Source: Nannocystaceae bacterium (GTDB taxonomy: Bacteria > Myxococcota_A > Polyangia > Nannocystales > Nannocystaceae). Taken from it: a DNA stretch of 45,134 nucleotides. Positions 32,198 through 40,680 of this stretch are shown here, piece after piece. The stretch is from positions 1-45,134 of the forward strand of contig JAIBBS010000053.1 of NCBI GenBank assembly GCA_019694555.1, in the 5' to 3' direction. The position numbers and the translations under genes are program-made. A model generated the notes under the pieces. The model was not told the DNA's origin. It was given only the letters and a program-made list of their open reading frames with translations, and did not search any database. How positions within the stretch are numbered: the first letter of the stretch is position 1; each line of letters opens with the position of its first letter.

Positions 32198-33459
32198 GCG
32201 AACCTCCCGGGGCCGCTGCGCTGCCGCCGGCGTCGCTGTGCGCGGCGCTGCACGCCGCGGTCGACGACGCGTTCGAGCGCGAGCAGGTCCCGCTGCTGGC
32301 CGCGCTGGTGAACGCGCCCAGCCACACCGCCGCGCGCGCCGACGTCGAGGTCGCGGCGTGCCTGCTCGACGAGGCCGCCGCGCGCGTGGGCCTGCAGCTG
32401 CAGCGCCACCCCGACGCCACCGGCGAGTTCGCCGATCACCGCGTGTACAGCACGCCCGCGACCGCGCCCCACGATCGCTGCCTCGCGCTGGTCGGCCACA
32501 TCGACACCGTGTTCCCGCGCTCGATGGGCTTTCTGACGTTCTCGCGCGACGACGGTCCCGACGGTCCCGGTACCGGCGAGCTCGCGTACGGCCCCGGCGT
32601 GCTCGACATGAAGTCCGGGCTGACCTCGATGATCGCGGCCATCGCCGCGGTGCGGCGCGTGCTCGGTGCGCGCGCCGACGAGCTCAAGCTGCGGCTGGTG
32701 TGCAACAGCGACGAGGAGGTCGGCTCGCCGACCAGCGAGCCGCTGTACCGCGCGCTCGCGCCCCACACCACCGCGGCACTGGTGTTCGAGGCCGGCCGCG
32801 AGAAGGACGCGATCGTCACCACGCGCAAGGGCGGCGGCCTGTTCGAGTTCACGGTCCACGGCCGCGCCGCCCATGCCGGCAACGATCACGCTGCCGGCAT
32901 CAACGCCATCCACGCGCTCGCGCTGCTGGTGCCGCGCTTCGAGGGCCTGACCGACTACGCCCGCGGTGTCACCGTCAACGTCGGCGTGATCGAGGGCGGC
33001 ACCTCGAAGAACACCGTGCCCGAGCGCGCGCGCTGTGTGCTCGACGCGCGCTTCGACACCGTCGCCGACGCCCAGCGGGTCATCGCGCAGCTGCAGTCGT
33101 GGGCGGACACGCCGTTTCGCGCGCACGACTGGGTGCCGCAGAAGCTGCGAGCGGTGCGGGCCGAGCTCGGTGGCGCGATGACGCGGCCGCCGATGGAGCC
33201 CGGGCCCGGCACCACCGCGCTGCGACTGCGCTACGAGGCCTGTGCCGCGCAGGCCGGGCTCGGCACCGGCGAGGCGCCGCGCCAGGGCGGCGGCTCCGAC
33301 GGCAACCTGCTCGCGGCGTTCGGCGTGCCCACCATCGACGGCCTGGGGCCGTACGGGCGCTACTTCCACCAGGTGCGCGAGTTCTGTTCGCTCGCGAGCC
33401 TGCGGCGCCGCACGCAGGCGCTGGCGGTGTTCCTCGCGCAGGAGCTCGCGTCCGAGTGA
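32194..33459 (+). CDS. M20 family metallopeptidase (carboxypeptidase G2/ArgE-like)
   Basis: 421 residues, GTG start. M20 zinc-binding motifs are GHIDTVF (His, Asp), GVLDMKSGLTSM (bridging Asp), and the catalytic NSDEEVGS. GRAAHAGND marks the dimerisation domain, and the last His ligand is probably in YGRYFHQVREF. The sequence looks more like the carboxypeptidase G2 subgroup than like typical E. coli ArgE, but its place directly after argC-argB, with GTGA overlaps at both ends, suggests it may deacetylate an arginine intermediate such as acetylornithine. Without a biochemical test this remains inference. No signal peptide is seen. Confidence 0.88.
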   Translation: MSEPPGAAALPPASLCAALHAAVDDAFEREQVPLLAALVNAPSHTAARADVEVAACLLDEAAARVGLQLQRHPDATGEFADHRVYSTPATAPHDRCLALVGHIDTVFPRSMGFLTFSRDDGPDGPGTGELAYGPGVLDMKSGLTSMIAAIAAVRRVLGARADELKLRLVCNSDEEVGSPTSEPLYRALAPHTTAALVFEAGREKDAIVTTRKGGGLFEFTVHGRAAHAGNDHAAGINAIHALALLVPRFEGLTDYARGVTVNVGVIEGGTSKNTVPERARCVLDARFDTVADAQRVIAQLQSWADTPFRAHDWVPQKLRAVRAELGGAMTRPPMEPGPGTTALRLRYEACAAQAGLGTGEAPRQGGGSDGNLLAAFGVPTIDGLGPYGRYFHQVREFCSLASLRRRTQALAVFLAQELASE

Positions 33460-34742
33460 GCGACGCCGACCTGCTCGCCGCGCTGGTGTTGCTGCTGTGC
33501 CTGGTCGGCAGCATGTTCTTTTCCGGCAGCGAGACCGCCATCACCAGCTTCGGCGAGCACCAGTGGCGCAAGCTGGTCGAGGACGGCGGGCGCACCGGCC
33601 GGGTCGCACGCGACTGGGTCGATGCGCCGGTGCGCGTGCTGTCGACCATCCTGGTCGGCAACAACCTGGTCAACACGCTCATCGGATCGGTCACGACCGC
33701 GGCGGTCATCCGCCACGTCGGCAGCGGCGAGCTCGCGCGCTACAGCGTGCCCATCGCGGTGTTCGTGGCCGCGGGCCTGACCATCGTGTTCGGCGAGATC
33801 CTGCCCAAGGCCGTGGGCAAGCTCTACGCCCAGCGGCTCGCGGTGCCGGCGCTGCAGGTGCTGCACTACATCGGCAAGCTGTTCGCGCCCGCGACCGCGG
33901 TGACGACGTGGTTGACCGATCGGGTGTTGCGGCGGCGCGCCGACAGCGACGGCGGCGCGCAGCGGGTCACGCCCGAGGACCTCGACTACCTGGTCAAGGT
34001 CGGCCAGCGCGAGGGCTCGATCCCCGCGGATCAGGCGGCGCTGCTGCGACGCGTGTTCCAGTTCGACGACAAGATCGTCCGCGACATCATGGTGCCGCGC
34101 AGCCGCGTGACCGCCATCGATCTGACCTGGCCGGTCGCGCGCATCATCGAGGTCGCGCAGGCCTCGGGCCACAGCCGGCTGCCGGTGTACGAGGGCGACA
34201 TCGGTCGCATCCGCGGCGTGCTGCACATCAAGCAGCTGGTCGGCGCCGCCGACCACAGCCACGAGGCGGTGCTGCGGCTGATGCGACCGCCGCTGTTCGT
34301 CAGCGAGAGCCTGCTCATCGGCGACCTGCTCGACCGCTTCAAGGAGCGGCGCCTGCACCTCGCGATCGTCGTGGACGACGGCGGTCACACCGTGGGTGTG
34401 GTCACGCTCGAGGACGTGCTCGAGCAGATCGTCGGCCACATCTTCGACGAGAGCGACCACGCGCCGCTGCAGCCGCAGGAGGCGCTCGGGACCCACTACT
34501 TCGACGGCCAGGCCAGCCTGGCCAAGCTCGAGGAGACCTTCGGCGTCGAGTTCGGCGAGGAGGAGGGCGTCAGCAGCGTCGGTGACATGCTGACGCAGCT
34601 CGCCGGGCAGATGCCGATCGCGGGCTCGCTGTTCGTGGTCGAGGGCCTGCGCATCAAGGTGCTCGCGGCCGACGAGCGCCGCGTGGTGCGGGTGAGCGTC
34701 GAGCAGGTCCAGGTCGACGACGACGACGACGACGACGAGTGA
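33456..34742 (+). CDS. CNNM/CorC-HlyC-family membrane protein with CBS pair
   Basis: 428 residues, GTG start overlapping the preceding stop (GTGA). The N-terminal CNNM/DUF21 domain (1-150) has several membrane helices and FFSGSETAITS, GNNLVNTLIGSV and VFGEILPKAVGK. Two CBS modules follow at about 210-330 (DIMVPRSRVTAIDL; VVDDGGHTVGVVTLEDVLEQIVGHIFDE) and then the CorC_HlyC domain (FDGQASLAKLEETFGVEF ... GSLFVVEGLRIKVLAAD). The family is linked to magnesium or cobalt efflux. The extreme C-terminus is a run of seven Asp (VDDDDDDDE), not a usual feature. Why it follows arg genes is unclear. A terminator-like hairpin at 34801-34828 ends this operon. Confidence 0.92.
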   Translation: MSDADLLAALVLLLCLVGSMFFSGSETAITSFGEHQWRKLVEDGGRTGRVARDWVDAPVRVLSTILVGNNLVNTLIGSVTTAAVIRHVGSGELARYSVPIAVFVAAGLTIVFGEILPKAVGKLYAQRLAVPALQVLHYIGKLFAPATAVTTWLTDRVLRRRADSDGGAQRVTPEDLDYLVKVGQREGSIPADQAALLRRVFQFDDKIVRDIMVPRSRVTAIDLTWPVARIIEVAQASGHSRLPVYEGDIGRIRGVLHIKQLVGAADHSHEAVLRLMRPPLFVSESLLIGDLLDRFKERRLHLAIVVDDGGHTVGVVTLEDVLEQIVGHIFDESDHAPLQPQEALGTHYFDGQASLAKLEETFGVEFGEEEGVSSVGDMLTQLAGQMPIAGSLFVVEGLRIKVLAADERRVVRVSVEQVQVDDDDDDDE

Positions 34743-34800
34743 GAGCCTTGCAGCGGAAGCGGACAGGCGCTCGTCGCGGAGCGACCGCACGCCGAGGGGG

Positions 34801-34828
34801 CCCGTGAACCGGCTGGGTCGGGCACGGG
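34801..34828. terminator. GC-rich terminator hairpin, copy 2 of a repeated element
   Basis: CCCGTG (34801-34806) pairs with CACGGG (34823-34828) and inner CCG with CGG; it is preceded by GGGG and followed by GGAG as in the copy at 7162-7187. It lies between convergent genes. Confidence 0.6.
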
Positions 34829-34876
34829 GAGGGCAACCGGAGCTTCCTCTGCAGTGACGGAGCCCGCCGCAGCGCG

Positions 34877-35536
34877 TCAGCGGATCAGCGCGCGACCGGT
34901 CGCCTCGACGTCGGCGGCGCGCTGCAGCACCTGCGGCACGTCGTAGCCCGCGACGACCGCGGGCCGGGCCTTGATGGCCTCGAGCCAGCGCTGCAGCGCG
35001 GGCAGGCCCTCGATCTCGACGCCGGACCAGCGGTGGGTCCGGACCCAGCACCAGTTGGCGATGTCGGCGATGGAGTACTCGCCGGCGAGGTACTCGACCT
35101 GCTGCAGCCGCGTCTCGAGCACCTCGAACAGTCTTCGCGACTCGCGGCGATAGCGATCGATGGCCCACGGGATGGGCTCGGGGGCATAGCGCGCGAAGAC
35201 GTTGGCCTGGCCCATCATCGGGCCGACGCCGCCGACCTGGAAGAACAGCCACTGCAGCGCGACCGAGCGTGCGTGGGGCTCGTGCGGCAGCAGGCGGCCG
35301 GTCTTCTGGGCGAGATACAGCAGGATCGCGCCGCTCTCGAAGACCACGAAGTCCCGCGCGTCGTGATCGATGATCACGGGGATGCGGCCGTTGGGGTTGA
35401 GCGCGAGAAACCACGGCTCGCGCTGCTCGAGGCGCGCCAGATCGATCGCGCGGACCGAGTAGGGCAGGGCCAGCTCTTCCAGCGCGATCGAGATCTTGCG
35501 GCCGTTGGGCGTGGCCGCGGTCAGCAGCTCGATCAT
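34877..35536 (-). CDS. Glutathione S-transferase (YfcG/Ure2-like)
   Basis: 219 residues. The thioredoxin-like N-terminal domain has [19 protein letters not shown], the [12 protein letters not shown] cis-Pro motif and [12 protein letters not shown], which binds the glutathione gamma-glutamyl group. The C-terminal helical domain ([33 protein letters not shown] with the N-capping Ser-Ile-Ala-Asp) is close to YfcG/nu-class enzymes, which act as disulfide-bond reductases or peroxidases with glutathione. It is the last gene of a leftward operon and its ATG overlaps the cyclase stop (ATGA). A role in protecting sterol intermediates is only a thought. Confidence 0.92.
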   Translation of the reverse strand: MIELLTAATPNGRKISIALEELALPYSVRAIDLARLEQREPWFLALNPNGRIPVIIDHDARDFVVFESGAILLYLAQKTGRLLPHEPHARSVALQWLFFQVGGVGPMMGQANVFARYAPEPIPWAIDRYRRESRRLFEVLETRLQQVEYLAGEYSIADIANWCWVRTHRWSGVEIEGLPALQRWLEAIKARPAVVAGYDVPQVLQRAADVEATGRALIR

Positions 35537-37530
35537 GCGAAGGTCTTGAGCCAGCGCGCCAGCGCCCAGGTCGGGAACAGCTGGCGGTACAGCACGTAGT
35601 CGAGCACCGCGGTGTTGAAGAACACCCCGGTCGCGAGCTCGTCGGGCCAGCCGCCGTCGTCGCGCTGCCGCGCGACCAGGTAGCCGACGCCGCGCTCGAT
35701 CGCGTCGCGCTCGTGCGGTGCGGCCTCGAGCAGGGTCAGCAGCGCCCACGCGGTCTGTGTCGCCGACGACGGCACGCGATCGGGCAGCATCACCGGTCGA
35801 TCCTGCAGGTTGCCGAGGTAGCTCTCAGCCCAGCCGCCGTCGTCGCGCTGGCTCTCGACCAGGAATCGACAGGCGCGGACGATCGCGGGATGGGTCGGGC
35901 CCAGCCCCGAGGCCAGCAGCCCGCCGACGGCGAAGAATGTGCCGTAGGTGAGGTTGATGCCCCAAAAGCCCAGCCAGCCCCCGCTTTCGTGCTGCTGCGC
36001 GAGCAGGGCGTCGCGGCCGGCGGCGATCGACTTGCGCACGCGCGCGGCGAGCTCGCTGGGCATGCGCGGGCCCAGGCTGCGCAGCGCGTGGGCGAGCCCG
36101 CGCACGCAGCTGCCGGTGCACTCGGCGTACGAGTACTCGAGCATGCAGTTGCCGTAGATCTCGGCGGGGTTGTAGCGGCGCAGCAGCATGCTGCCGCGGC
36201 GCGGCTCGTACGAACCGAAGCCGCCGTCGTCGTTCTGCCGCCGCAGCACGAACTCGACCGCCGCCAGCACCCGCCCCTGCTGCAGCCGGCCGGCCTCGTC
36301 GGAGATGCCGGCCTGCTCGCAGCGCAGCAGCGCCTCGGTCGCCTCCGCGGTGCAGTCGGACACCGGCCAGGGATGGCGCTCGTTGGCGAAGCCCCAGCCG
36401 CCGTACGCGGGCTCGCGGTAGTGCTCCGCGCCGCAGGCGATCTCTTCTTGGATCTGCGCGGTCGGCAGCCACGCCGCGGCGCGGCGCGCCAGCGTCCGCG
36501 CGCGCTCGGGCTGCGGCCACTCGGCGAACGCCTGCAGCAGGAACGCGGTGTCCCAGATGTCGCTGCGCGCACCGGCGATGCGCAGGCCCTGCACGTCGTC
36601 CTCCCAGAACCAGTACTCGAGCCCGCGCAGCGCCTTGGCCAGATCGGGGTGGCGCGGATCGGTGATGTGCAGCGCGAGGCAGAACAGCATGCCGTTGACC
36701 GGCGACAGGCACACGCCGCCGGTGCTGCGCAGCTCGAAGCGGATGTGCTCGAGCGCGCGGGCCAACGCGCGGCGACGCAGCGGCTGCGCCACCGCACGCG
36801 GCAGCGCCGACTCGACCCGGCGCAGCAGATCGAAGGCGCGTCGCAGGCCCGGGCTCGGCGCCTCGAACAGATCGGTGGGTGCGATCTCGTCGCGGTAGGC
36901 GGCGAAGCGGCGCTCGTCGTAGCCCTCGGGGTACAGCTCGGTGCGCAGCGACGCGATGGTGTGGTCCATCGGCGCGACGAAGCGGTGGCCGTACACGAAC
37001 GACAGCCCGAGGTAGATGAGCCGCATGTGGCAGTACAGCCGCCGCGGGTGCAGCGGCGCCGACTCGGGCAGCAACCACAGCTCGGGCACGATGGGCTGGA
37101 TGCCCTCCCACGGATGCAGGCCCAGGATCGCGAGCCAGATGCGGCCCCAGGTCGGGATGGCCCACACGCCGCCGTGATCGCGGATCCACGCGCGCGCGTC
37201 GGCACACAGCGGATCGTCGGCGTCATAGCCCAGCAGCCGCAGCGCGACGTAGCCCAGCGTGGTGTGGAACAGATACGACGGGCTGTCGGGGTGCATGCCC
37301 CAGCCACCGTCGGGCCGCACCTGCAGCTCGAGCGCGCGACGGATGCGATCGCGGCGCGCCGGTGCGATCTCGTGCCCGAGGATGTGGCACAGGATCACGT
37401 ACTGGCACGGCAGCATGGGGTTCCACACCACCTCGCCGGCGAAGGCGCCGTTGGGCTGCTGCTGCTGCTCGAGGTACGCCAGCGCGCGGCCGTGGGCCTG
37501 CGCGACGACCGTGCGACGATCGAGGTTCAC
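35533..37530 (-). CDS. Oxidosqualene cyclase (sterol-forming; lanosterol or cycloartenol synthase type)
   Basis: 665 residues from GTG 37530 (ATG 37560 possible). Oxidosqualene cyclases fold 2,3-oxidosqualene into tetracyclic sterols. The catalytic motif is DCTAE at Asp392 ([12 protein letters not shown]), diagnostic of OSC rather than squalene-hopene cyclase, whose motif is DxDD. Other matches are [32 protein letters not shown], the [10 protein letters not shown] segment with His168 equal to human His232, SDIWDTAF, and several QW-type repeats ([27 protein letters not shown]). Asp392 to His168 spacing (224) closely matches human (223). Specificity residues are mixed: His386 like plant cycloartenol synthase, Val390 like lanosterol synthase, Gly320 where Thr or Tyr is usual. 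It overlaps the methyltransferase stop (GTGA). Confidence 0.93.
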   Translation of the reverse strand: MNLDRRTVVAQAHGRALAYLEQQQQPNGAFAGEVVWNPMLPCQYVILCHILGHEIAPARRDRIRRALELQVRPDGGWGMHPDSPSYLFHTTLGYVALRLLGYDADDPLCADARAWIRDHGGVWAIPTWGRIWLAILGLHPWEGIQPIVPELWLLPESAPLHPRRLYCHMRLIYLGLSFVYGHRFVAPMDHTIASLRTELYPEGYDERRFAAYRDEIAPTDLFEAPSPGLRRAFDLLRRVESALPRAVAQPLRRRALARALEHIRFELRSTGGVCLSPVNGMLFCLALHITDPRHPDLAKALRGLEYWFWEDDVQGLRIAGARSDIWDTAFLLQAFAEWPQPERARTLARRAAAWLPTAQIQEEIACGAEHYREPAYGGWGFANERHPWPVSDCTAEATEALLRCEQAGISDEAGRLQQGRVLAAVEFVLRRQNDDGGFGSYEPRRGSMLLRRYNPAEIYGNCMLEYSYAECTGSCVRGLAHALRSLGPRMPSELAARVRKSIAAGRDALLAQQHESGGWLGFWGINLTYGTFFAVGGLLASGLGPTHPAIVRACRFLVESQRDDGGWAESYLGNLQDRPVMLPDRVPSSATQTAWALLTLLEAAPHERDAIERGVGYLVARQRDDGGWPDELATGVFFNTAVLDYVLYRQLFPTWALARWLKTFA

Positions 37531-38219
37531 TTCGGCGTGGGCTCGAGCACGAGAAACCATTGCAGTGCCAAAAAGTTCGGCTCGTCCACGACGCGGAAGC
37601 CGGCGAGCTCGAGCTCGCGGACCGCGGCGTCGCGTGCGACCCGGTAGCGGGGATCGGGCGCCATCGTGGCGGGGACCTGGGCCTGGGGGAGGAAGTCGAT
37701 CACCACGAGCCGGCCGCCCGGACGCAGGGCCTCGCGGACCTTGCGGAAGTAGGCGACGCGATCGCGGATGTACGCGTAGGTGTTGGCGGTGAAGACCAGA
37801 TCGAGCTCGCCGACCGGCAGCATCGGATCTTCGTACATCGCCAGCCGCGGCTCGATGTTGGGCGTGCCCCACTGCTCGCGGTGCGCGAGCAGGTAGTCGG
37901 CGAACTCGCCATCGACGTCGACCGCGAACACGCGCCCCTCGGGCACGCGCGCGGCCAGCCGTCGCGTGAAGTAGCCCGAGCCGGCGCCGATGTCGGCCAG
38001 CACCATGTCGCGGCGATCGATCGGCAGCGCCTTGACCACGCGATCGGGCTGCTGCCACGGATCGCGGTTCGCGGCCTCGAACACGGCGATCATCGCCTTG
38101 GGGTCTTCGTAGTGCTGCGGCGGTCCGCCGCCGCCGCCGCGCCGGCACGACACGGCGCCGCAGAGCACCCATGCCGCCAGGGCCGGGACCGCCGTTCGCG
38201 CAAGACGCCGAGTCGGCAT
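37527..38219 (-). CDS. Class I SAM-dependent methyltransferase with lipoprotein signal
   Basis: 230 residues. The N-terminus TRRLARTAVPALAAWVLCGAVSC is a signal peptide whose Cys (about residue 25) fits a lipobox, followed by a Gly run (RRGGGGGPPQHYED). The mature part is a Rossmann methyltransferase: VLADIGAGSGYFTRRLAARV (motif I), VFAVDVDGEF, DLVFTANTYAYI, LRPGGRLVVIDFLP and REL-ELAGFRVVDEPNFLALQW. An exported methyltransferase would lack cytoplasmic SAM, so the role is puzzling, although such lipoprotein methyltransferases recur in myxobacteria. It is the first gene of the operon with the sterol cyclase and GST. A sterol-modifying function is possible but not shown. A TACGCT box ends 7 nt before its ATG. 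Confidence 0.85.
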   Translation of the reverse strand: MPTRRLARTAVPALAAWVLCGAVSCRRGGGGGPPQHYEDPKAMIAVFEAANRDPWQQPDRVVKALPIDRRDMVLADIGAGSGYFTRRLAARVPEGRVFAVDVDGEFADYLLAHREQWGTPNIEPRLAMYEDPMLPVGELDLVFTANTYAYIRDRVAYFRKVREALRPGGRLVVIDFLPQAQVPATMAPDPRYRVARDAAVRELELAGFRVVDEPNFLALQWFLVLEPTPK

Positions 38220-38226
38220 CGCTGGC

Positions 38227-38232
38227 AGCGTA
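38227..38232 (-). promoter_or_regulatory. -10-like box TACGCT for sterol operon
   Basis: On the minus strand TACGCT ends 7 nt before ATG 38219, the first gene of the methyltransferase-cyclase-GST operon. Confidence 0.45.
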
Positions 38233-38281
38233 GACGGGCGCGCAAGCGCTGGGAAGGCCCTCGTTGTCGCGCGGGCTCGGG

Positions 38282-38287
38282 TATGCT
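38282..38287 (+). promoter_or_regulatory. -10-like box TATGCT for YIP1-like gene
   Basis: TATGCT ends 10 nt before ATG 38298; it is divergent from the box at 38227-38232. TTGTCG at 38264-38269 is too close for a standard -35. Confidence 0.5.
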
Positions 38288-38297
38288 CGCGGCGCCC

Positions 38298-39080
38298 ATG
38301 GCCGATTCGTCTCGCCCCGCCGATTCGGCCGCAGCGTCGGCGTCCGACGCTGCGCGCGCGCTGGAGGCGGCGATCCCCGTCGAAGCGACGGCGGGCACGC
38401 CCGGGCGCGGCGGCTGGCTGTCGGCGTGCGTGCGCACGCTGCTGCGCACGGTGACGCAGCCGCGGGCGAGCTTCCGCCGCACCCCCGAGCCGATCGCCCA
38501 CGGTCGTGCGCTGGGCTACCTCGCGACGCTGCGGCTGCCGCCGTGGGCCGTGCTCATGGGCCTGCAAGCGATGCGCTTGATGGCCGACCGCACACCGGCG
38601 CTGCCGCTGCGATCGATCCACACCCTGGTCGATCCACCGTTCGTGCAGGCGCTGTCGGCGTGGCAGGTGCTGATGGTGCCGGTGGGGTTGCCGCTGTCGT
38701 ACTTCTTCTGCGGCCTGCTCGCGCACGTCGGCATCGCGCTCACCGGCGGCGCGACGCGATCGATCGGCGCGAGCATGCGCGCGGTCGGCTACGCCTCGGG
38801 CCCGACGCTGCTGGCGATCGGCCTGCTCGATCTGCCGCTGTACCTCGGCGACATGCCCAGCGAGATCTACCTGCCCGCGGCCGCCGCTGCGATCGTGCCG
38901 CTGTTGGTGCTGGGTGGGATCTCGCTCGCACGCACGCACCAGTTCTCGCTGCTGCGCGGGCTGTTGGTGATGATCTGGCCGGTGCTGCTGGTCGCGGTCG
39001 AGGTGTTGCTGCGCGCGGCGCTGGTGCTGCGCACGCTGCCGGGCATCGACGTGCCCGATCAGCCCTACTACGTGCCCTGA
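38298..39080 (+). CDS. YIP1-like multi-spanning membrane protein
   Basis: 260 residues. An Ala/Ser-rich polar N-terminus of about 45 residues precedes five predicted membrane helices, for example in WAVLMGLQAMRLM, QVLMVPVGLPLSYFFCGLLAHVGIAL, YASGPTLLAIGLLDLPLYLG, AAAAAIVPLLVLGGISLA and LLVMIWPVLLVAVEVLLRAALVL. The segment TVTQPRASFRRTPEP and the FFCGLLAHVGIALTGGATRSIGASMRAVGYASGP region resemble YIP1-domain proteins. Function is unknown. It is divergent from the sterol operon, and its 3' end overlaps the opposite M14 gene by 13 bp. Confidence 0.75.
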   Translation: MADSSRPADSAAASASDAARALEAAIPVEATAGTPGRGGWLSACVRTLLRTVTQPRASFRRTPEPIAHGRALGYLATLRLPPWAVLMGLQAMRLMADRTPALPLRSIHTLVDPPFVQALSAWQVLMVPVGLPLSYFFCGLLAHVGIALTGGATRSIGASMRAVGYASGPTLLAIGLLDLPLYLGDMPSEIYLPAAAAAIVPLLVLGGISLARTHQFSLLRGLLVMIWPVLLVAVEVLLRAALVLRTLPGIDVPDQPYYVP

Positions 39081-40558
39081 CGTCGTCGACGACGCAGCCA
39101 CCACGGCACCAGCAGCAGCCACGCGGGCGCGCGCGGCTCGGCGCTGCGACAACCGCCGCCTTGCGCGTGGCCCAGGCCGAAGCCCGGCGGCAGCGCGGCG
39201 CCGCCCGGCGTCGCGTCGGCGCCGGGCGGATCGTCGGACGGCTCGCCGGTGCCGTCGCTGCCGCCGTCGGGGTCGACCGGCCCGCCGTCCTCGCTGCCGC
39301 CGTGATCCGGTGGCGGCGCGTCGCCGGTGGTGCCGCCCTCGGGCGGGGGCTCGGGCGCCCTCTGCCGCACCCACGCCGCGAGCTGCAGCGCGGCCGCGAC
39401 GTTCTCGTCGCACGCGGGTCCGATCTGCGACGGCGGTACCACGAAGTCGTCGCCGCGCAGCTCGATGGTGAAGGCCATCAGGCCCTGCACGCCGTAGCCC
39501 CAGTCGTCGACCGCGCCCGCGGCGGGGTACAGCTCGGCGGCGTGGATCGACGCGTAGTCGGTCGCGGTCGCGTCCCACATCGCGTCGGACATCTGCTGGC
39601 CCAACATCGACAGCGTCGCTTCGTCCGGCGGCAGCGCGTAGTCGTAGCCCCACGGCCGCAGCACCAGCTGCGAGAAGCTGTGAAAGTCGATGTGCGCGCG
39701 CAGCTGCGGCCGCGCGACGATGAAGTCTCGCAGCGCGCTGCTCTCGGGTTCGCTGAACGGCGCGGGCCCGTGGTAGTCCTCCGCATACGGGTCGTCGCTG
39801 GCGCCGACCACGGCCCACTGGTAGTCCCAGTTGCGGTTGAGATCGACGCCGTAGCCGTCGCGGGCGTTCTTCCGCCAGTAGCGATCCTCGGTCCAGCTGA
39901 TGACGTAGCCGTCGGGGTTGATCACCGGCACGACCCAGATCTCGATCGCGCTCAGCAGATCGGTCACGACCGCGTCGGTGTCGTCGGCGGTGGCGAAGCG
40001 ATCGGCCACGCACATCGTCGCCATGGTCGCGAGCCACTCGCGCGCGTGCATGGTGCCGCTGTAGAGCACCGCCGGTGCGCCCGGCGGCGCGTCGGAGATC
40101 CGCAGCCCGCGGATCGGGCGGCCCTCCAGCGACGCGCCGAGGTCGACGACGCTGACGCGGTGGGGCGCGGCCGCGGCCATGGCCTCGAGCTGCGCCATGA
40201 TCGCGTCGTAGTCGCGGAAGTCGTCGAACCACGTCGATGCCGTCGGTGTGGCCGCGCCGCGCAGGCGCTCGCGCTCGGCGTCGATGCCGGCCTGCAGATC
40301 GGCGGCGCGCAGCTCGAACGCGACGCCGGCGTCGCGCAGGGCCGCGAGCTGGTGCGGTCGCACGCGCGCGTCGACGAAGCCGCGGCCGGGATGCTCGGTC
40401 CAGATCTCGTCGACGCGCCCGCGCAGTGCCGCCAGCTCGCGCGCGTCGTCGATCCACACCCGCACCAGCGCGTGGCCGTCGTAGCGCACCGGCGCGGCGG
40501 CCGTCAGCGAGGCGAACGCGAACGCGAGCGGGGCCGACGGTGCGATCACGTCCGCCAC
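39068..40558 (-). CDS. Secreted M14 zinc carboxypeptidase with MYXO-CTERM-like anchor
   Basis: 496 residues, GTG start. A weak signal-like region (IAPSAPLAFAFASLTAAAP) and an N-terminal pro-region precede the peptidase domain. Zinc ligands are in GTMHAREWLATM (His and Glu) and HIDFHSFSQ (His), with INPDGYVISWTEDRYWRKNAR and GVDLNRNWDYQW supplying substrate-binding Asn/Arg, and the catalytic Glu in FTIELRGDDF. A long Gly/Asp/Pro linker leads to a C-terminal GGGCRSAEPRAPAWLLLVPWW and five or more Arg, a MYXO-CTERM-like sorting signal (Cys, membrane helix, Arg cluster). It should be surface-anchored or processed. Stop overlaps the convergent YIP1-like gene. Confidence 0.93.
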   Translation of the reverse strand: MADVIAPSAPLAFAFASLTAAAPVRYDGHALVRVWIDDARELAALRGRVDEIWTEHPGRGFVDARVRPHQLAALRDAGVAFELRAADLQAGIDAERERLRGAATPTASTWFDDFRDYDAIMAQLEAMAAAAPHRVSVVDLGASLEGRPIRGLRISDAPPGAPAVLYSGTMHAREWLATMATMCVADRFATADDTDAVVTDLLSAIEIWVVPVINPDGYVISWTEDRYWRKNARDGYGVDLNRNWDYQWAVVGASDDPYAEDYHGPAPFSEPESSALRDFIVARPQLRAHIDFHSFSQLVLRPWGYDYALPPDEATLSMLGQQMSDAMWDATATDYASIHAAELYPAAGAVDDWGYGVQGLMAFTIELRGDDFVVPPSQIGPACDENVAAALQLAAWVRQRAPEPPPEGGTTGDAPPPDHGGSEDGGPVDPDGGSDGTGEPSDDPPGADATPGGAALPPGFGLGHAQGGGCRSAEPRAPAWLLLVPWWLRRRRRQGT

Positions 40559-40680
40559 TTTGGCGCCGGCCCAGCGCGGCCAGCAACGTGCAGTTCGCCC
40601 AGCCGGTGCACGCCCGCGGCGACCGGGCCGCGACCGCGTCCGTGCGGCGCGCTGGGCAGTTCGCCCAGCGGTGGGCGCGG
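40559..40680. other. Short intergenic region with repeated motif and hairpin
   Basis: GCAGTTCGCCCAGC occurs twice (40590-40603 and 40656-40669). The second copy lies within CGCTGGGC-AGTTC-GCCCAGCG (40650-40670), a perfect 8-bp hairpin. The first is within GTGCA/TGCAC pairing. Confidence 0.5.
40650..40670 (-). terminator. Terminator-like hairpin after DUF1501 gene
   Basis: CGCTGGGC-AGTTC-GCCCAGCG forms a perfect 8-bp stem with a 5-nt loop, 10 nt past the stop of the leftward DUF1501 gene. There is no T-run. Confidence 0.55.

Noticed and set aside
35533..37530. Squalene-hopene cyclase
   Set aside because: The catalytic motif is DCTAE, not DxDD, and the flanking blocks match sterol cyclases.
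37527..38219. Sterol C-methyltransferase
   Set aside because: Only generic class I methyltransferase motifs are visible and there is an export signal; sterol specificity cannot be supported.
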